In this document: positions 43,772 to 53,177 of the stretch, piece by piece
Layout of the letters: the number at the start of each line of letters is the position of its first letter
Numbering within the stretch: the stretch's first letter is position 1
Origin: CAYMMX01 sp964391675
GTDB taxonomy: Bacteria > Cyanobacteriota > Vampirovibrionia > Gastranaerophilales > Gastranaerophilaceae
DNA length: 64,000 nt
NCBI GenBank assembly: GCA_964391675.1
Contig: CAYMMX010000003.1
Location: 1 to 64,000 of the forward strand
Direction: 5' to 3'
Notes under the pieces: generated by a model
Told to the model about the DNA's origin: nothing
What the model saw: the letters and a program-made list of their open reading frames with translations, nothing else
Database searches by the model: none
Made by a program: the position numbers and the translations under genes

Positions 43772-45505
43772 ATGTTAAAAGATTTTTTTATAGAGGAAGT
43801 TGAAAAAGCAATACTTAAAGCTATTGATAATAATAAATTAGGACAAATGAACGAATATGAAAAAGGAATGCTCTCAGTAGAAAAACCTAAAAATACTGAT
43901 TTTGGTGATTTTGCAGTAAACATTTCCTCGCTTTCACGTTTTGCAAAATTATCACCTATTCAAATTGCTCAAGAAATAGTTGATAATTTAAACCAAACAA
44001 ATTATTCGGCATCACTTGTCGGTGGGTTCATTAATTTTAAAGTAAAAGAAGAATTAATAAAAGAAATCGTTTCTGAAATCCTGACAAAAAAAGAGAATTA
44101 TGGAAAACCCCAAAAAATTAATAAAGAGAAAATTCTTTTAGAATATGTATCTGCAAATCCTACAGGGCCTTTTCATATAGGTCATGGAAGATGGGCGGCT
44201 ATGGGAAGTTCACTTGCAAATTTATTAAAATTTTATGGACATGATGTAACACAAGAATTTTATATAAATGATGCAGGTTCACAAATTGAAAAACTCGGTA
44301 AATCACTAGAAATAAGAATTCGACAAGAATTAGGCGAAAATATTGATTTCCCTTCAGATGAAAATGAAAAGAAAAATTATTATGCCGGAGAATATTTAAT
44401 TCCGGTTGCAAAAAAATATTTAAGCGAAGGTAAAAAAGATTTAGATGTAAACATTTTATCAAACTATGCAAAAAACGAAATGGAAAATTTGCAAAAAAAA
44501 TTATTGGGCGATTTTAGAGTAAGTTTTGATATTTTTTATTCTGAACTTAGCCTATATAATAAAGATAACAATAAAGTAGAAAAATGTGTTGAAAAGCTTA
44601 AAAGTTTAGGTAAAGTTTATGAAAAAGACGGGGCAATCTGGTTTAAATCTTCTGATTACGGGGATGATCAGGATAGAGTAATTAAAAAGGCAGATGGTTC
44701 TAATACTTATTTAACTGCAGATATTGCATATCATCTTGATAAGCTTGAGCGAGGATACGACAAATTAATTAATATATGGGGTGCCGATCACCATGGTTAC
44801 GTTGCCAGAGTAAAAGCATCGATTGAAGCTTTAGGTTATAATCCCGATAGTTTGGAAGTTTTGCTGGGACAACTTGTAAATCTTGTTATAAACGGTGAAG
44901 AAGTTCGTATGGGCAAACGAAAAAACATGGTAACACTTGATGAATTAATAGAAGAAGTCGGAATTGATGCTACAAGATTTTGGATGACAATGAGAAGCAT
45001 TGATACAACTTTGGATTTTGATATAGAACTTGCAAAAACAGCTTCCGATGAAAATCCTGTTTTTTATGTTCAATATGCTCATGCCAGAGCCTGTTCTATC
45101 TTAAGAAATGCAACTACAGAAAAAATTATAGTTGAAACAGGCGAAAAAACATCTGCAGCAATTAGCGAAATGGAATTAAATGATTTATTAAATAATTATG
45201 AAAAAAATCTATTAAATCCTATCTTTAATGAATCCGAAACAGTTAATAACGCAAAAAAATTAATACTCAAGCTGGAAGAATTTAAATCTTTAATAAAAAT
45301 ATCTGCAGAAAACAGATCTGTATACGGTATTTGCAGATATGTTCAAGAACTTGCATCAGATTTTCATTCATTTTATACATCATCAAAGGTTATAACAGAA
45401 GATAAATTAATGATGAAAGCTAGATTAGCATTAGTTATTGCTACAAAAACTGTTTTAGCCAATGCATTAAAACTCATTGAAGTAAAAGCTCCGGAAAAAA
45501 TGTAA
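43772..45505 (+). CDS. argS: Arginyl-tRNA synthetase
   Basis: The HIGH motif is in EYVSANPTGPFHIGHGRWAA, and RMGKRKNMVTLDEL replaces the KMSKS loop as is usual for ArgRS. The N-terminal Add-1 domain and C-terminal anticodon domain (HARACSILRNA) are present. Length 577 aa. GAGGATAAG precedes the ATG. Confidence 0.97.
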   Translation: MLKDFFIEEVEKAILKAIDNNKLGQMNEYEKGMLSVEKPKNTDFGDFAVNISSLSRFAKLSPIQIAQEIVDNLNQTNYSASLVGGFINFKVKEELIKEIVSEILTKKENYGKPQKINKEKILLEYVSANPTGPFHIGHGRWAAMGSSLANLLKFYGHDVTQEFYINDAGSQIEKLGKSLEIRIRQELGENIDFPSDENEKKNYYAGEYLIPVAKKYLSEGKKDLDVNILSNYAKNEMENLQKKLLGDFRVSFDIFYSELSLYNKDNNKVEKCVEKLKSLGKVYEKDGAIWFKSSDYGDDQDRVIKKADGSNTYLTADIAYHLDKLERGYDKLINIWGADHHGYVARVKASIEALGYNPDSLEVLLGQLVNLVINGEEVRMGKRKNMVTLDELIEEVGIDATRFWMTMRSIDTTLDFDIELAKTASDENPVFYVQYAHARACSILRNATTEKIIVETGEKTSAAISEMELNDLLNNYEKNLLNPIFNESETVNNAKKLILKLEEFKSLIKISAENRSVYGICRYVQELASDFHSFYTSSKVITEDKLMMKARLALVIATKTVLANALKLIEVKAPEKM

Positions 45506-45557
45506 TCTTTTAGGGTTAACTCTTTAATAATTTTTCAAATAAGAAAGGCAGAAGATA

Positions 45558-47132
45558 ATGATAAATAAAGATTGGATTACTAAAAATTTTAGGCCACTAG
45601 TTTTTTATCTATTCTTTTTCTTTTTTATCATCGCATTTAACTCAACAACCGAAGATTATGACTATGATTTGTGGGCAAGATTAATTATCGGTAAATTTTT
45701 TATACAAACAGGACAAGTATTAAAATATGATTTTGTATCATACTCGCCTACCCACACTCTATACGACCATGAATGGGGATCAAGTATTATATTTTATCTT
45801 ACACATCATATTTTTTCTCATGTAGGTTTATTTTTTTTACAAGTAATTTTAGCCTTTCTTATATATATCTTTATAATTAAAATAATAAAATTACGGGGAG
45901 TAACAACAACACATCCATATAATTTTATTTTTTATTTCTTTTCGTACAGTGCAATTGCAATGGGACAAATGGCAGATCAAACCATTCGTTGTCAAATGTT
46001 TAGCTTTTTGTTTTTTGCCATATACTTGTACATATTAGAACTATCGAGAAAAGGTAATAACAAACCTCTATGGATTCTTCCGGCAATAATGCTTATCTGG
46101 AATAATCTTCACGGGGGGTGTGTTTCAGGCATAGGTTTAATCTTAATATATATTGTCGGGGAAATAATAAACCGTAAACCCGTTAAAAAATATCTTTTAC
46201 CGTTTTTACTGACAATTCTTGTTTTACCTATAAATCCTTGGGGCTTTGAATATATAACCTTCCTAATAAAAGCAACAACCATGCCAAGACCAGATATTAC
46301 CGAATGGTTTAATATATTTTCTCCGTTTTATGTTCGTGCTTATTTAGAATATAAGTTCTTCATTTTTACCATGCTGTTATTTGAAATAATATATATAATA
46401 AAATCTATTCGCTCAAAAACATTTAACTTTGATGCCACAAAACTTATAGCTGTTTTTGTGACTGTATTTTTATCAATTCAGCATATAAAGCATTTACCAT
46501 TTGCTGTTATTACAGCAAGCGCTTTTCTTTATGATGATTTTTATACTATTTTTAATTTTATTACACTTAATACATTAAACAGAATTGCTAAAGTTAAAGA
46601 TGTTATCTTTTATTCATTATTTTTAATTTTTATAGTAACAAATATTTCAATTACAAGATTATCTAAGCCGTTTCTTAGTTGGTATAAATATCCTTTAAGA
46701 TTAGTTGAATTTATAAAGATAAATGATATAAAAGGTAATTTGTTTATAGATTTTGGATATGGTAGTTTTACAAGTTATAAACTATATCCGCATAATAAAA
46801 TATTTATAGATGGCAGATATGAAGAAGTTTATTATGATTTTATGATGCCTATGATAAACAGATTTTTAGGTGCAAAAAAAAATTGGGATGATTTATTAGT
46901 AAAATTCCCGACTGAACTTATAGCAATCCAAAAATATCTGCCGGTTTTTAAAGTCCTACTTAAACATAAAGACTGGACTATCGTTTATGAAGATGATATA
47001 TTCGCTTTATTTGTAAAAACAAAAGATCTCAAAAAAAACTATATAGCACCAGTAACTAGGTTGGATTATTATAAGGATACTCTTTTTGATACTAATATAG
47101 ATTTTAGAGGAAAAGAATGGAAACAAAAATAA
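45558..47132 (+). CDS. GT-C-like polytopic membrane protein 1
   Basis: About ten hydrophobic helices fill residues 15-370. The first loop carries DYDLWARLIIGKFFIQTGQ and YSPTHTLYDHEWGSS, the acidic/His pattern of GT-C-type lipid-linked sugar transferases or related uncharacterised proteins. A soluble C-terminal domain contains FIDGRYEEVYYDFMMP. It is 524 aa. The next gene is a clear paralogue, including the matching LHGGCVSGIGLILIYIVGE stretch. Enzyme activity is a guess. Confidence 0.75.
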   Translation: MINKDWITKNFRPLVFYLFFFFFIIAFNSTTEDYDYDLWARLIIGKFFIQTGQVLKYDFVSYSPTHTLYDHEWGSSIIFYLTHHIFSHVGLFFLQVILAFLIYIFIIKIIKLRGVTTTHPYNFIFYFFSYSAIAMGQMADQTIRCQMFSFLFFAIYLYILELSRKGNNKPLWILPAIMLIWNNLHGGCVSGIGLILIYIVGEIINRKPVKKYLLPFLLTILVLPINPWGFEYITFLIKATTMPRPDITEWFNIFSPFYVRAYLEYKFFIFTMLLFEIIYIIKSIRSKTFNFDATKLIAVFVTVFLSIQHIKHLPFAVITASAFLYDDFYTIFNFITLNTLNRIAKVKDVIFYSLFLIFIVTNISITRLSKPFLSWYKYPLRLVEFIKINDIKGNLFIDFGYGSFTSYKLYPHNKIFIDGRYEEVYYDFMMPMINRFLGAKKNWDDLLVKFPTELIAIQKYLPVFKVLLKHKDWTIVYEDDIFALFVKTKDLKKNYIAPVTRLDYYKDTLFDTNIDFRGKEWKQK

Positions 47133-48670
47133 GACAGATTGTTTTTTATTTATTTTTGTTTATGTTTATATGGGCTGCAACAATAAATACTTTTAACTTA
47201 GATTATGATTTATGGGCACGTCTTATAGTAGGTAAACATGTTTTTCAAACCGGAAGCATACTTCGACAAGATTTTCTATCTTATACCCCTACTCATACAT
47301 GGTATGATCACGAATGGGGATCTGGTGTCATTTTTTATTTAGTTCAAGATTTTTTTGGCGGTGTTGGTTTAATTTTTTTACAAACTGTTCTAATATTTTT
47401 AATATTTTTCTTTATAACAAAAATAATTGAATTAAGGGGGGGTAAAACCACTTGTGCATATAATTTCCTCTTTTATTTTTTTACAATAGGTTCAATAAAT
47501 TATTTATTAAAAACACCTGTAAGATGTCAATTATTTAGTTTTTTGTTTTTTGCTATTTATTTATATATTTTAGAACGTGCAAGAAAAAATATTGGGAGAA
47601 AACATGAATTAATTATAGCTTTGCCTGTTTTAATGCTTATATGGAATAATCTTCATGGGGGGTGTGTTTCAGGCATAGGCCTAATCTTAATATACATTGT
47701 CGGTGAGGCTCTAAATAAAAAACAGGTAAAAAAGTATCTTCTGCCTTTATTTTTAACAATTGCTGTTCTTCCGATAAATCCTTGGGGGTTTAAGTATTTA
47801 GCCTTTTTATACGAAGCAAATACAATGGAAAGAAAAGATATAATAGAGTGGTGGGGTCTTTTTCATGTAAAAAATATCAATAGATACATAAAATTAAAAT
47901 TTTTTACATCGCTTCTAATAATTATACAACTTGGTTATGTAATTAAGAATGTTTTTGTAAAAAAATTCGATTTTGACAAAACAAAATTTTTACTGCTAAT
48001 AATTACTATGTATTTAGCCATACAACATGTTAAACTAATTCCATTTTTTGTAATTTCTGCTGTTTGTTTTTTATATGATAATTTTTATACGGCTTTTAAC
48101 TATATCACAAGAAATATTTTTAATAAAATTTGGATTGTTAAAGACAGTATTATATACGTAATAATATTAATTTTCATAATCGGGCAAATAAAAACAAAAC
48201 ATTTTGAACAACTTGTTAATTTTAGCAAATACCCTGTTCTATCGGTTGAATTTTTAAAAGTTAATGATATAAAAGGCAATGTTCTTACAAATTTTGGGCT
48301 TGGCAGTTATACATCTTATAAATTATATCCGAATAATAAAATTTACATGGACGGCAGATATGAAGAAGTTTATTATGATTTTATGCTGCCTTTACTTAAA
48401 AATTTCTGCCTGCACAAAAACAATTGGGATGAAATATTAAAAAGATTTCCGCCTGATATTATTATTATTGAAAAAAACTATAGCATATATCAACACTTGA
48501 AAACTTTAAAAGAATGGTCATTAGTTTTTGATGACGATATAAATTTTGGATTATTTATTAAAACTAAAGATCTCAAAAAAAATTACAAACAACCTTCCTA
48601 TGAAAGTAAATATTATAGAGAGAATGTTTTTTCAACTAGTATTGATTTTAAATCTTTAAAAATCAATTAA
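47117..48670 (+). CDS. GT-C-like polytopic membrane protein 2, tandem paralogue
   Basis: It has the same layout as the preceding gene: DYDLWARLIVGKHVFQTGS, YTPTHTWYDHEWGSG, LHGGCVSGIGLILIYIVGE, INPWGF, and C-terminal YMDGRYEEVYYDFMLP. GAGGAAAA sits within the 3' end of gene 1, and the two overlap by 16 nt, so they are co-translated. At several positions the DNA is almost identical (around 46099-46175 and 47647-47723), which points to recent duplication or gene conversion there. Confidence 0.75.
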   Translation: METKIRQIVFYLFLFMFIWAATINTFNLDYDLWARLIVGKHVFQTGSILRQDFLSYTPTHTWYDHEWGSGVIFYLVQDFFGGVGLIFLQTVLIFLIFFFITKIIELRGGKTTCAYNFLFYFFTIGSINYLLKTPVRCQLFSFLFFAIYLYILERARKNIGRKHELIIALPVLMLIWNNLHGGCVSGIGLILIYIVGEALNKKQVKKYLLPLFLTIAVLPINPWGFKYLAFLYEANTMERKDIIEWWGLFHVKNINRYIKLKFFTSLLIIIQLGYVIKNVFVKKFDFDKTKFLLLIITMYLAIQHVKLIPFFVISAVCFLYDNFYTAFNYITRNIFNKIWIVKDSIIYVIILIFIIGQIKTKHFEQLVNFSKYPVLSVEFLKVNDIKGNVLTNFGLGSYTSYKLYPNNKIYMDGRYEEVYYDFMLPLLKNFCLHKNNWDEILKRFPPDIIIIEKNYSIYQHLKTLKEWSLVFDDDINFGLFIKTKDLKKNYKQPSYESKYYRENVFSTSIDFKSLKIN

Positions 48671-48694
48671 AAAATTACATAATAAATTTACTCT

Positions 48695-48724
48695 TTGACT
48701 TATTATAGCTTATCATGCTACAAT
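48695..48724 (+). promoter_or_regulatory. Promoter of the patatin gene, leaderless type
   Basis: TTGACT (48695-48700), 18-nt spacer, TACAAT (48719-48724), then ATG at 48733, 8 nt downstream. The upstream ATG at 48715 lies inside the promoter. Confidence 0.65.
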
Positions 48725-48732
48725 CCAAGCAT

Positions 48733-49935
48733 ATGGATATTAGAGAAAAATCATTGCATTACACCTGCATATTCGGAGGAGGAGCTATCCGAGGTATTTC
48801 TTATGTTGGTGCACTAAGAGCTCTTGAAAAATTAGGAATAAAAACTAATACAATAGCCGGCTCATCAGTTGGAGCTGTTTTTGCAAGTCTTGTTGCCATC
48901 GGCTATAACGTAAACGAACTTGAAGACATATTTATGCAAGTGAACTTTGAGCTGTTTAAAGACATTCATTTTGGTTTTGGAAGAGACTTTGCTCTCAGTA
49001 AAGGAGAAATTTTCTTAGATTGGTTAAGAGAGTTAATAGAAAAAAAATTCTATGGAGAAAATTACAAGAAAGGAGAAAATAAGCCCGTTACCTTTGCGGA
49101 TTTGGATAAGAATTTTATAGTTATAACGACAGATTTAACTAATTTTAAGTACAAAGAGTTTTCAAAAACAGCAACACCAAATTTTGAAATTGCTTATGCC
49201 GTTAGAATTTCATCAACTATGCCTGGACTAATGAAACCGGTAGAAGAGAATGGGGCTCTTCTAGTTGATGGAGATTTACAAAAAGGCATACCTCTATGGA
49301 GATTATCAGAAAATCTCTGCCCTGATTCCGCTAGAATTTTAGAATTTCGTCTAGAAGGAGATTATGAAGGAAAAGGCAAAACAGCTGTAAACTTCGCTAA
49401 TACAGTATATAGCTGTGTAACATCTTTGGCAACCGATTTTATAATCGATTCTTACGGTCATAGAGATAAATTTGATTATATAAAAATAAATACAGGCGCT
49501 GTAGTAGTTGTTGATTTTAACCTGCCAAAAGATAAACGTCAGGAATTAATTTCAATAGGTTATGAACAAACTATTGATTATTTTAATACCTATTTAAAAC
49601 AAAAAAAGAAAGAAATTTTAAAATATTATAAAGAAATTCATACTCATATAGAAAAAATTAAAAAATTTATTTCAACTAATAAAGTTCGTTTGGCTCGAGA
49701 CCAAATAGGTTTCTTGTATATGAATTTTTGCCCTTCAAGAAAATTTATAGATTTGCAAGATTATGAATTAATAGATAATTTTAAAGAAAATTTTATGGCG
49801 AATATTATTGCAGCTCCTCTTTTCGGTATGTACTCGCTAAACCAATCACAACTTATTAAATCACAGATTTCATTGTTATCTGCTAAAATAGAAGAAAAAA
49901 TTATTGAGCTTGAAAGCTATATTACTCAAGTCTAA
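48733..49935 (+). CDS. Patatin-like phospholipase
   Basis: The oxyanion hole GGGAIRG (15-21), nucleophile motif GSSVG (43-47) and catalytic Asp in DGDLQKG are all present, so a Ser-Asp dyad lipase is expected. There is no signal peptide, so it is cytosolic. I prefer ATG 48733 over the longer frame from 48715 because the promoter -10 box overlaps that codon. Length 400 aa; the C-terminus is helical. It converges on the PBP4 gene with stop codons overlapping. Confidence 0.9.
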   Translation: MDIREKSLHYTCIFGGGAIRGISYVGALRALEKLGIKTNTIAGSSVGAVFASLVAIGYNVNELEDIFMQVNFELFKDIHFGFGRDFALSKGEIFLDWLRELIEKKFYGENYKKGENKPVTFADLDKNFIVITTDLTNFKYKEFSKTATPNFEIAYAVRISSTMPGLMKPVEENGALLVDGDLQKGIPLWRLSENLCPDSARILEFRLEGDYEGKGKTAVNFANTVYSCVTSLATDFIIDSYGHRDKFDYIKINTGAVVVVDFNLPKDKRQELISIGYEQTIDYFNTYLKQKKKEILKYYKEIHTHIEKIKKFISTNKVRLARDQIGFLYMNFCPSRKFIDLQDYELIDNFKENFMANIIAAPLFGMYSLNQSQLIKSQISLLSAKIEEKIIELESYITQV

Positions 49936-51299
49936 AGAGAGCCAAAAAGGTCCCTTAATAAATATTCCTCAAAAGCTTTTTTATCTGCAGATTTTGATTT
50001 AGGGTCATTAATTATAATACAAAAAGCATAAATTTTACCGCTTTTTGCTGTTAAATAACCGGCAATAGAACTTACATTTGTTAACGTTCCGGTTTTCGCA
50101 CGTAAGTTGTCCTTAAAATATAGCATTCTATCAGTTAGCGTACCCTCTCCGGGACTAGCCATATGATTTTTAAATTTATCAAAATCACTACATTTAGTTT
50201 TTTTAATTAACACTTCAGTAACAAAATCGGATGTAATTAAGTTATTTTTTGAAACACCGCTTCCATCAACAATCTTAATATTGTCAGTATTTATTCCCAT
50301 TTTTTTATAGTAATCATTAAACATCACTATAGCTGCATCAACTGAGCCAATACCTTTTGTATATTTTCCACCAGCAATTTTAAACACAGTTTCTGCAACC
50401 ATATTATTACTGCTTTTTAAAACATCATCAACAGCCGTTGTAAAAGAATGTTTAGTATCAGCAATCATAGTAACATCTTTAGGTAATTTTAATCTTGTAA
50501 AATCTCCATAATATGATATTTTTTGTTTTCTTAAAATATCCTCTAGCCTCAAAACAAAATATCTTCTGGGATAATTAACAGGAATTTTAATAGCCAAATC
50601 TTTATTAACAACTCCATCTGCATTTATAACATCGGGAGAAATATAATTTTTTCTCTCAAGTTTAACTTCTGTCTTATCACCAGTAATCACATTATTTATA
50701 AAAGCAGTAGGATAAAATACATCCACAGAAATATCTGCCGGAGCACCTTTAATGGTAGGACAAATATTTACAGTAATCAAATTTCTATCTAAATTGTAGG
50801 AACCAAATCTTGGCATTAAAGGATTCAAATCATTATCCCATTGCCAACCTTCACCCCATTCGTTTGCATCAAGAATCGAATCATCTACATAAAATGATTT
50901 TATTGAATAAATTTTATAAGGAGGTAACATTCTCATTAAATTTTTTAAATCAGAATATGTAAGATAAGGATCTGCTCCTAACTTTAGATATATATCATTA
51001 TTTTTATTTTTATATAATTGAGTTGTAAATTGATAATCATATCCCAAAGTATCAATAGTTGGCAAAATAGTTGTAAGCTTTTGAACAGAAGCTGCAGACA
51101 TGGGAGCCTTTGAATTGAGCTCATATGATATTTTATTATTTTTAATCTCTTTAAATGAAACCGAAATAAGCGCATTATTAGAAATAGAAGCCTTTTTAAT
51201 CGCTTTTTCTATCGGATTAAAAAAGGATAATGCTTCAACTGAAGAATTTAACCCAAAAGCAATAAAAAACAATAAAAATAGTTTAAGTATTTTTTTCAT
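49932..51299 (-). CDS. dacB: D-alanyl-D-alanine carboxypeptidase/endopeptidase (PBP4, S13)
   Basis: A signal peptide (MKKILKLFLLFFIAFGLNSS) exports it. The three S13 motifs are SVQK (Ser71, Lys74), SSN in KSSNNMVAETVF, and KTG in RAKTGTLTNVSSIAGYL. It cleaves D-Ala peptide bonds in peptidoglycan in the periplasm. At 455 aa it is full length. The stop overlaps that of the convergent patatin gene. It lies 4 nt after the acyltransferase gene, so the two are probably co-transcribed. Confidence 0.93.
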   Translation of the reverse strand: MKKILKLFLLFFIAFGLNSSVEALSFFNPIEKAIKKASISNNALISVSFKEIKNNKISYELNSKAPMSAASVQKLTTILPTIDTLGYDYQFTTQLYKNKNNDIYLKLGADPYLTYSDLKNLMRMLPPYKIYSIKSFYVDDSILDANEWGEGWQWDNDLNPLMPRFGSYNLDRNLITVNICPTIKGAPADISVDVFYPTAFINNVITGDKTEVKLERKNYISPDVINADGVVNKDLAIKIPVNYPRRYFVLRLEDILRKQKISYYGDFTRLKLPKDVTMIADTKHSFTTAVDDVLKSSNNMVAETVFKIAGGKYTKGIGSVDAAIVMFNDYYKKMGINTDNIKIVDGSGVSKNNLITSDFVTEVLIKKTKCSDFDKFKNHMASPGEGTLTDRMLYFKDNLRAKTGTLTNVSSIAGYLTAKSGKIYAFCIIINDPKSKSADKKAFEEYLLRDLFGSL

Positions 51300-51303
51300 A
51301 ACT

Positions 51304-51972
51304 TTATTTCCACCACTTGAAGCCCCAAGCTTTTTTCCACTCTTCCGGCACTCTTTTTTCTAAATCTAATAAAGTATTTTCAAGTTGAATTCTAACTGCT
51401 TCATCTTCTTCATCGCTATTATCAGGATTTACATATATTGGTTCACCATATAAATTTACAAGCCAAGTATAACCTAACGGGTATCTGAATTCATCCCAAG
51501 AAGGAATTTTTAAAAAATTAATGAATGGTGAATACCAAACTACAGGAACTATAGGAGCACCTGACATTTTTGCAATCGTAATAACTCCGTTTTTTGCTTT
51601 TCTGTTTGGTCCATTAGGGCCATCCACCGTAATCGCAACATCTTCGTTTGCTCTAAGCTTGTCAATTAATCTTATTGTAGCCTCAACACTACCTTTTTTA
51701 CCTTTGGATCCCCGTACCGTCTGGAAACCTAAATTTTCGGTCGCCCTTGCTATTATTTCACCATCGTTTGAACGACTAATCAAAACATTAACTCGTTTTC
51801 TGTTCTTCAAGCCAAAAATACAACATTGATGAGCATGCCACATAGCGTATATACAAGGATTTAATTCTTTATTATTAACTTCTTTTATTGGAGTCATAAA
51901 TTTTTGAAAACTAAAAATAAAATTTACTACCCCTGATAAAAGATTAACTTTTTTGTGACTTGATATTTGCAT
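51304..51972 (-). CDS. DUF374-family acyltransferase-like protein
   Basis: The DUF374 pattern is clear: MWHAHQCCIFG, VLISRSNDGEIIARATENLGFQTVRGSKGKKG, TVDGPNGPNRKAKNGVITIAKMSGAPIVPV. The family is related to lysophospholipid acyltransferases, with HxxxxD-like HAHQ replaced and DGP conserved. It is probably active at the inner membrane on lipid A or phospholipids. Length 222 aa. The gap gene upstream ends in a strong palindrome between them. Confidence 0.85.
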   Translation of the reverse strand: MQISSHKKVNLLSGVVNFIFSFQKFMTPIKEVNNKELNPCIYAMWHAHQCCIFGLKNRKRVNVLISRSNDGEIIARATENLGFQTVRGSKGKKGSVEATIRLIDKLRANEDVAITVDGPNGPNRKAKNGVITIAKMSGAPIVPVVWYSPFINFLKIPSWDEFRYPLGYTWLVNLYGEPIYVNPDNSDEEDEAVRIQLENTLLDLEKRVPEEWKKAWGFKWWK

Positions 51973-51995
51973 AAAACAATTTTATCATAAAAAGA

Positions 51996-52033
51996 TTAAA
52001 GGGCGAAATTTCTTAAGAAATTTCGCCCTTTAA
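51996..52033 (-). terminator. Terminator of gap
   Basis: AAAGGGCGAAATTTCTT and AAGAAATTTCGCCCTTT form a perfect 17-bp palindrome between gap and the DUF374 gene. Confidence 0.9.
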
Positions 52034-52054
52034 ATAATCTTATAATTATAAAAA

Positions 52055-53059
52055 TTATAATTTATTAGCAATCATTAAAGTAGTTTCTGCTAAACGAGTT
52101 GAATAACCCATCTCATTATCATACCAAGAAATTACTTTAACCATGTTATCGCCCATTGTCATTGTTAATGCTGCATCAACTGTTGATGATTGTGAAGAAC
52201 CGATAAAATCAGTTGAAACAAGTGGAGCTTCTTCATAAACAAGAATTTTGCCATCGGCTGCTTCTTTCAAAGCCGCATTAACTGCTTCAGCAGTTACAGG
52301 TTTTTCTGTTTCAAATACAACGTCAACAACTGAAACATCCGGAGTTGGGACTCTCATAGCAAAACCATTTAATTTACCTTTTAATTCAGGAAGAACTAAT
52401 GCAACAGCTTTAGCAGCTCCTGTTGTTGTAGGAACAATATTTAAAGCTCCTGCTCTTGCTCTACGAGGGTCTTTATGACCTGCATCTAAAAGTCTTTGAT
52501 CACCTGTATATGAGTGAACTGTTGTCATTAAACCTTTAACTATACCGAATTTTTCTAAAACAACTTTAGCTACCGGAGCTAAACAATTTGTTGTACAAGA
52601 AGCCATTGAAATTACGTTATGGACATTTGAATCATATTTATCTTCATTAACTCCTAAAACGATTGTAATATCTTCGTTTTTAGCCGGAGCAGAAATAATA
52701 ACCTTCTTAGCGCCTGCTGTAATGTGTGCTTTTGCTTTTTCAGCATCTGTATAAAAACCTGTTGATTCAATTACAATTTCAACACCTAATTTAGCCCATG
52801 GTAAAACTGCCGGATCTTTTTCAGCATAGAATAATATTTTTTTACCGTTTATAACTAAACCATCTTCTAATGCTTCAACAGTTCCATCAAATCTACCCAT
52901 AACGGAGTCATATTTGAAAACATGTGCTGCATCTTTTGGCGTTAAACCAGGATCATTTATTGCAACGTATTCAACTTTATCGTAAATACCTTCTCTAATT
53001 GCTGCTCTTAATGTGTTACGGCCAATTCTTCCAAAGCCGTTGATTGCTACTTTTACCAT
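52055..53059 (-). CDS. gap: Glyceraldehyde-3-phosphate dehydrogenase
   Basis: The Rossmann start VKVAINGFGRIGRNTLRAA, the active-site SMASCTTNCLAPV, and WYDNEMGYSTRL are canonical. It is a cytosolic glycolytic enzyme of 334 aa. An in-frame ATG at 53113 would lie inside the promoter. AGAAGGAG before ATG 53059 and the promoter at 53102-53130 fix the start. Confidence 0.97.
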   Translation of the reverse strand: MVKVAINGFGRIGRNTLRAAIREGIYDKVEYVAINDPGLTPKDAAHVFKYDSVMGRFDGTVEALEDGLVINGKKILFYAEKDPAVLPWAKLGVEIVIESTGFYTDAEKAKAHITAGAKKVIISAPAKNEDITIVLGVNEDKYDSNVHNVISMASCTTNCLAPVAKVVLEKFGIVKGLMTTVHSYTGDQRLLDAGHKDPRRARAGALNIVPTTTGAAKAVALVLPELKGKLNGFAMRVPTPDVSVVDVVFETEKPVTAEAVNAALKEAADGKILVYEEAPLVSTDFIGSSQSSTVDAALTMTMGDNMVKVISWYDNEMGYSTRLAETTLMIANKL

Positions 53060-53101
53060 TAAATTACTCCTTCTATTTAAATTACGGTCTAATACATAAA
53101 C

Positions 53102-53130
53102 TTTATACCGCAAAAATAAAAAACAATCAA
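53102..53130 (-). promoter_or_regulatory. Promoter of gap
   Basis: On the minus strand TTGATT (53130-53125), a 17-nt spacer and TATAAA (53107-53102). The -35 box touches the terminator of the ABC gene upstream. Confidence 0.7.
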
Positions 53131-53154
53131 CTTATTTTTTTAAATAAATAAGTT
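53129..53154 (-). terminator. Terminator of the sugar ABC ATPase gene
   Basis: AACTTATTT and AAATAAGTT pair, and the minus strand continues with a T-rich tract. Confidence 0.6.
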
Positions 53155-53177
53155 AAAAATCAAATAAAAAAGTACAT

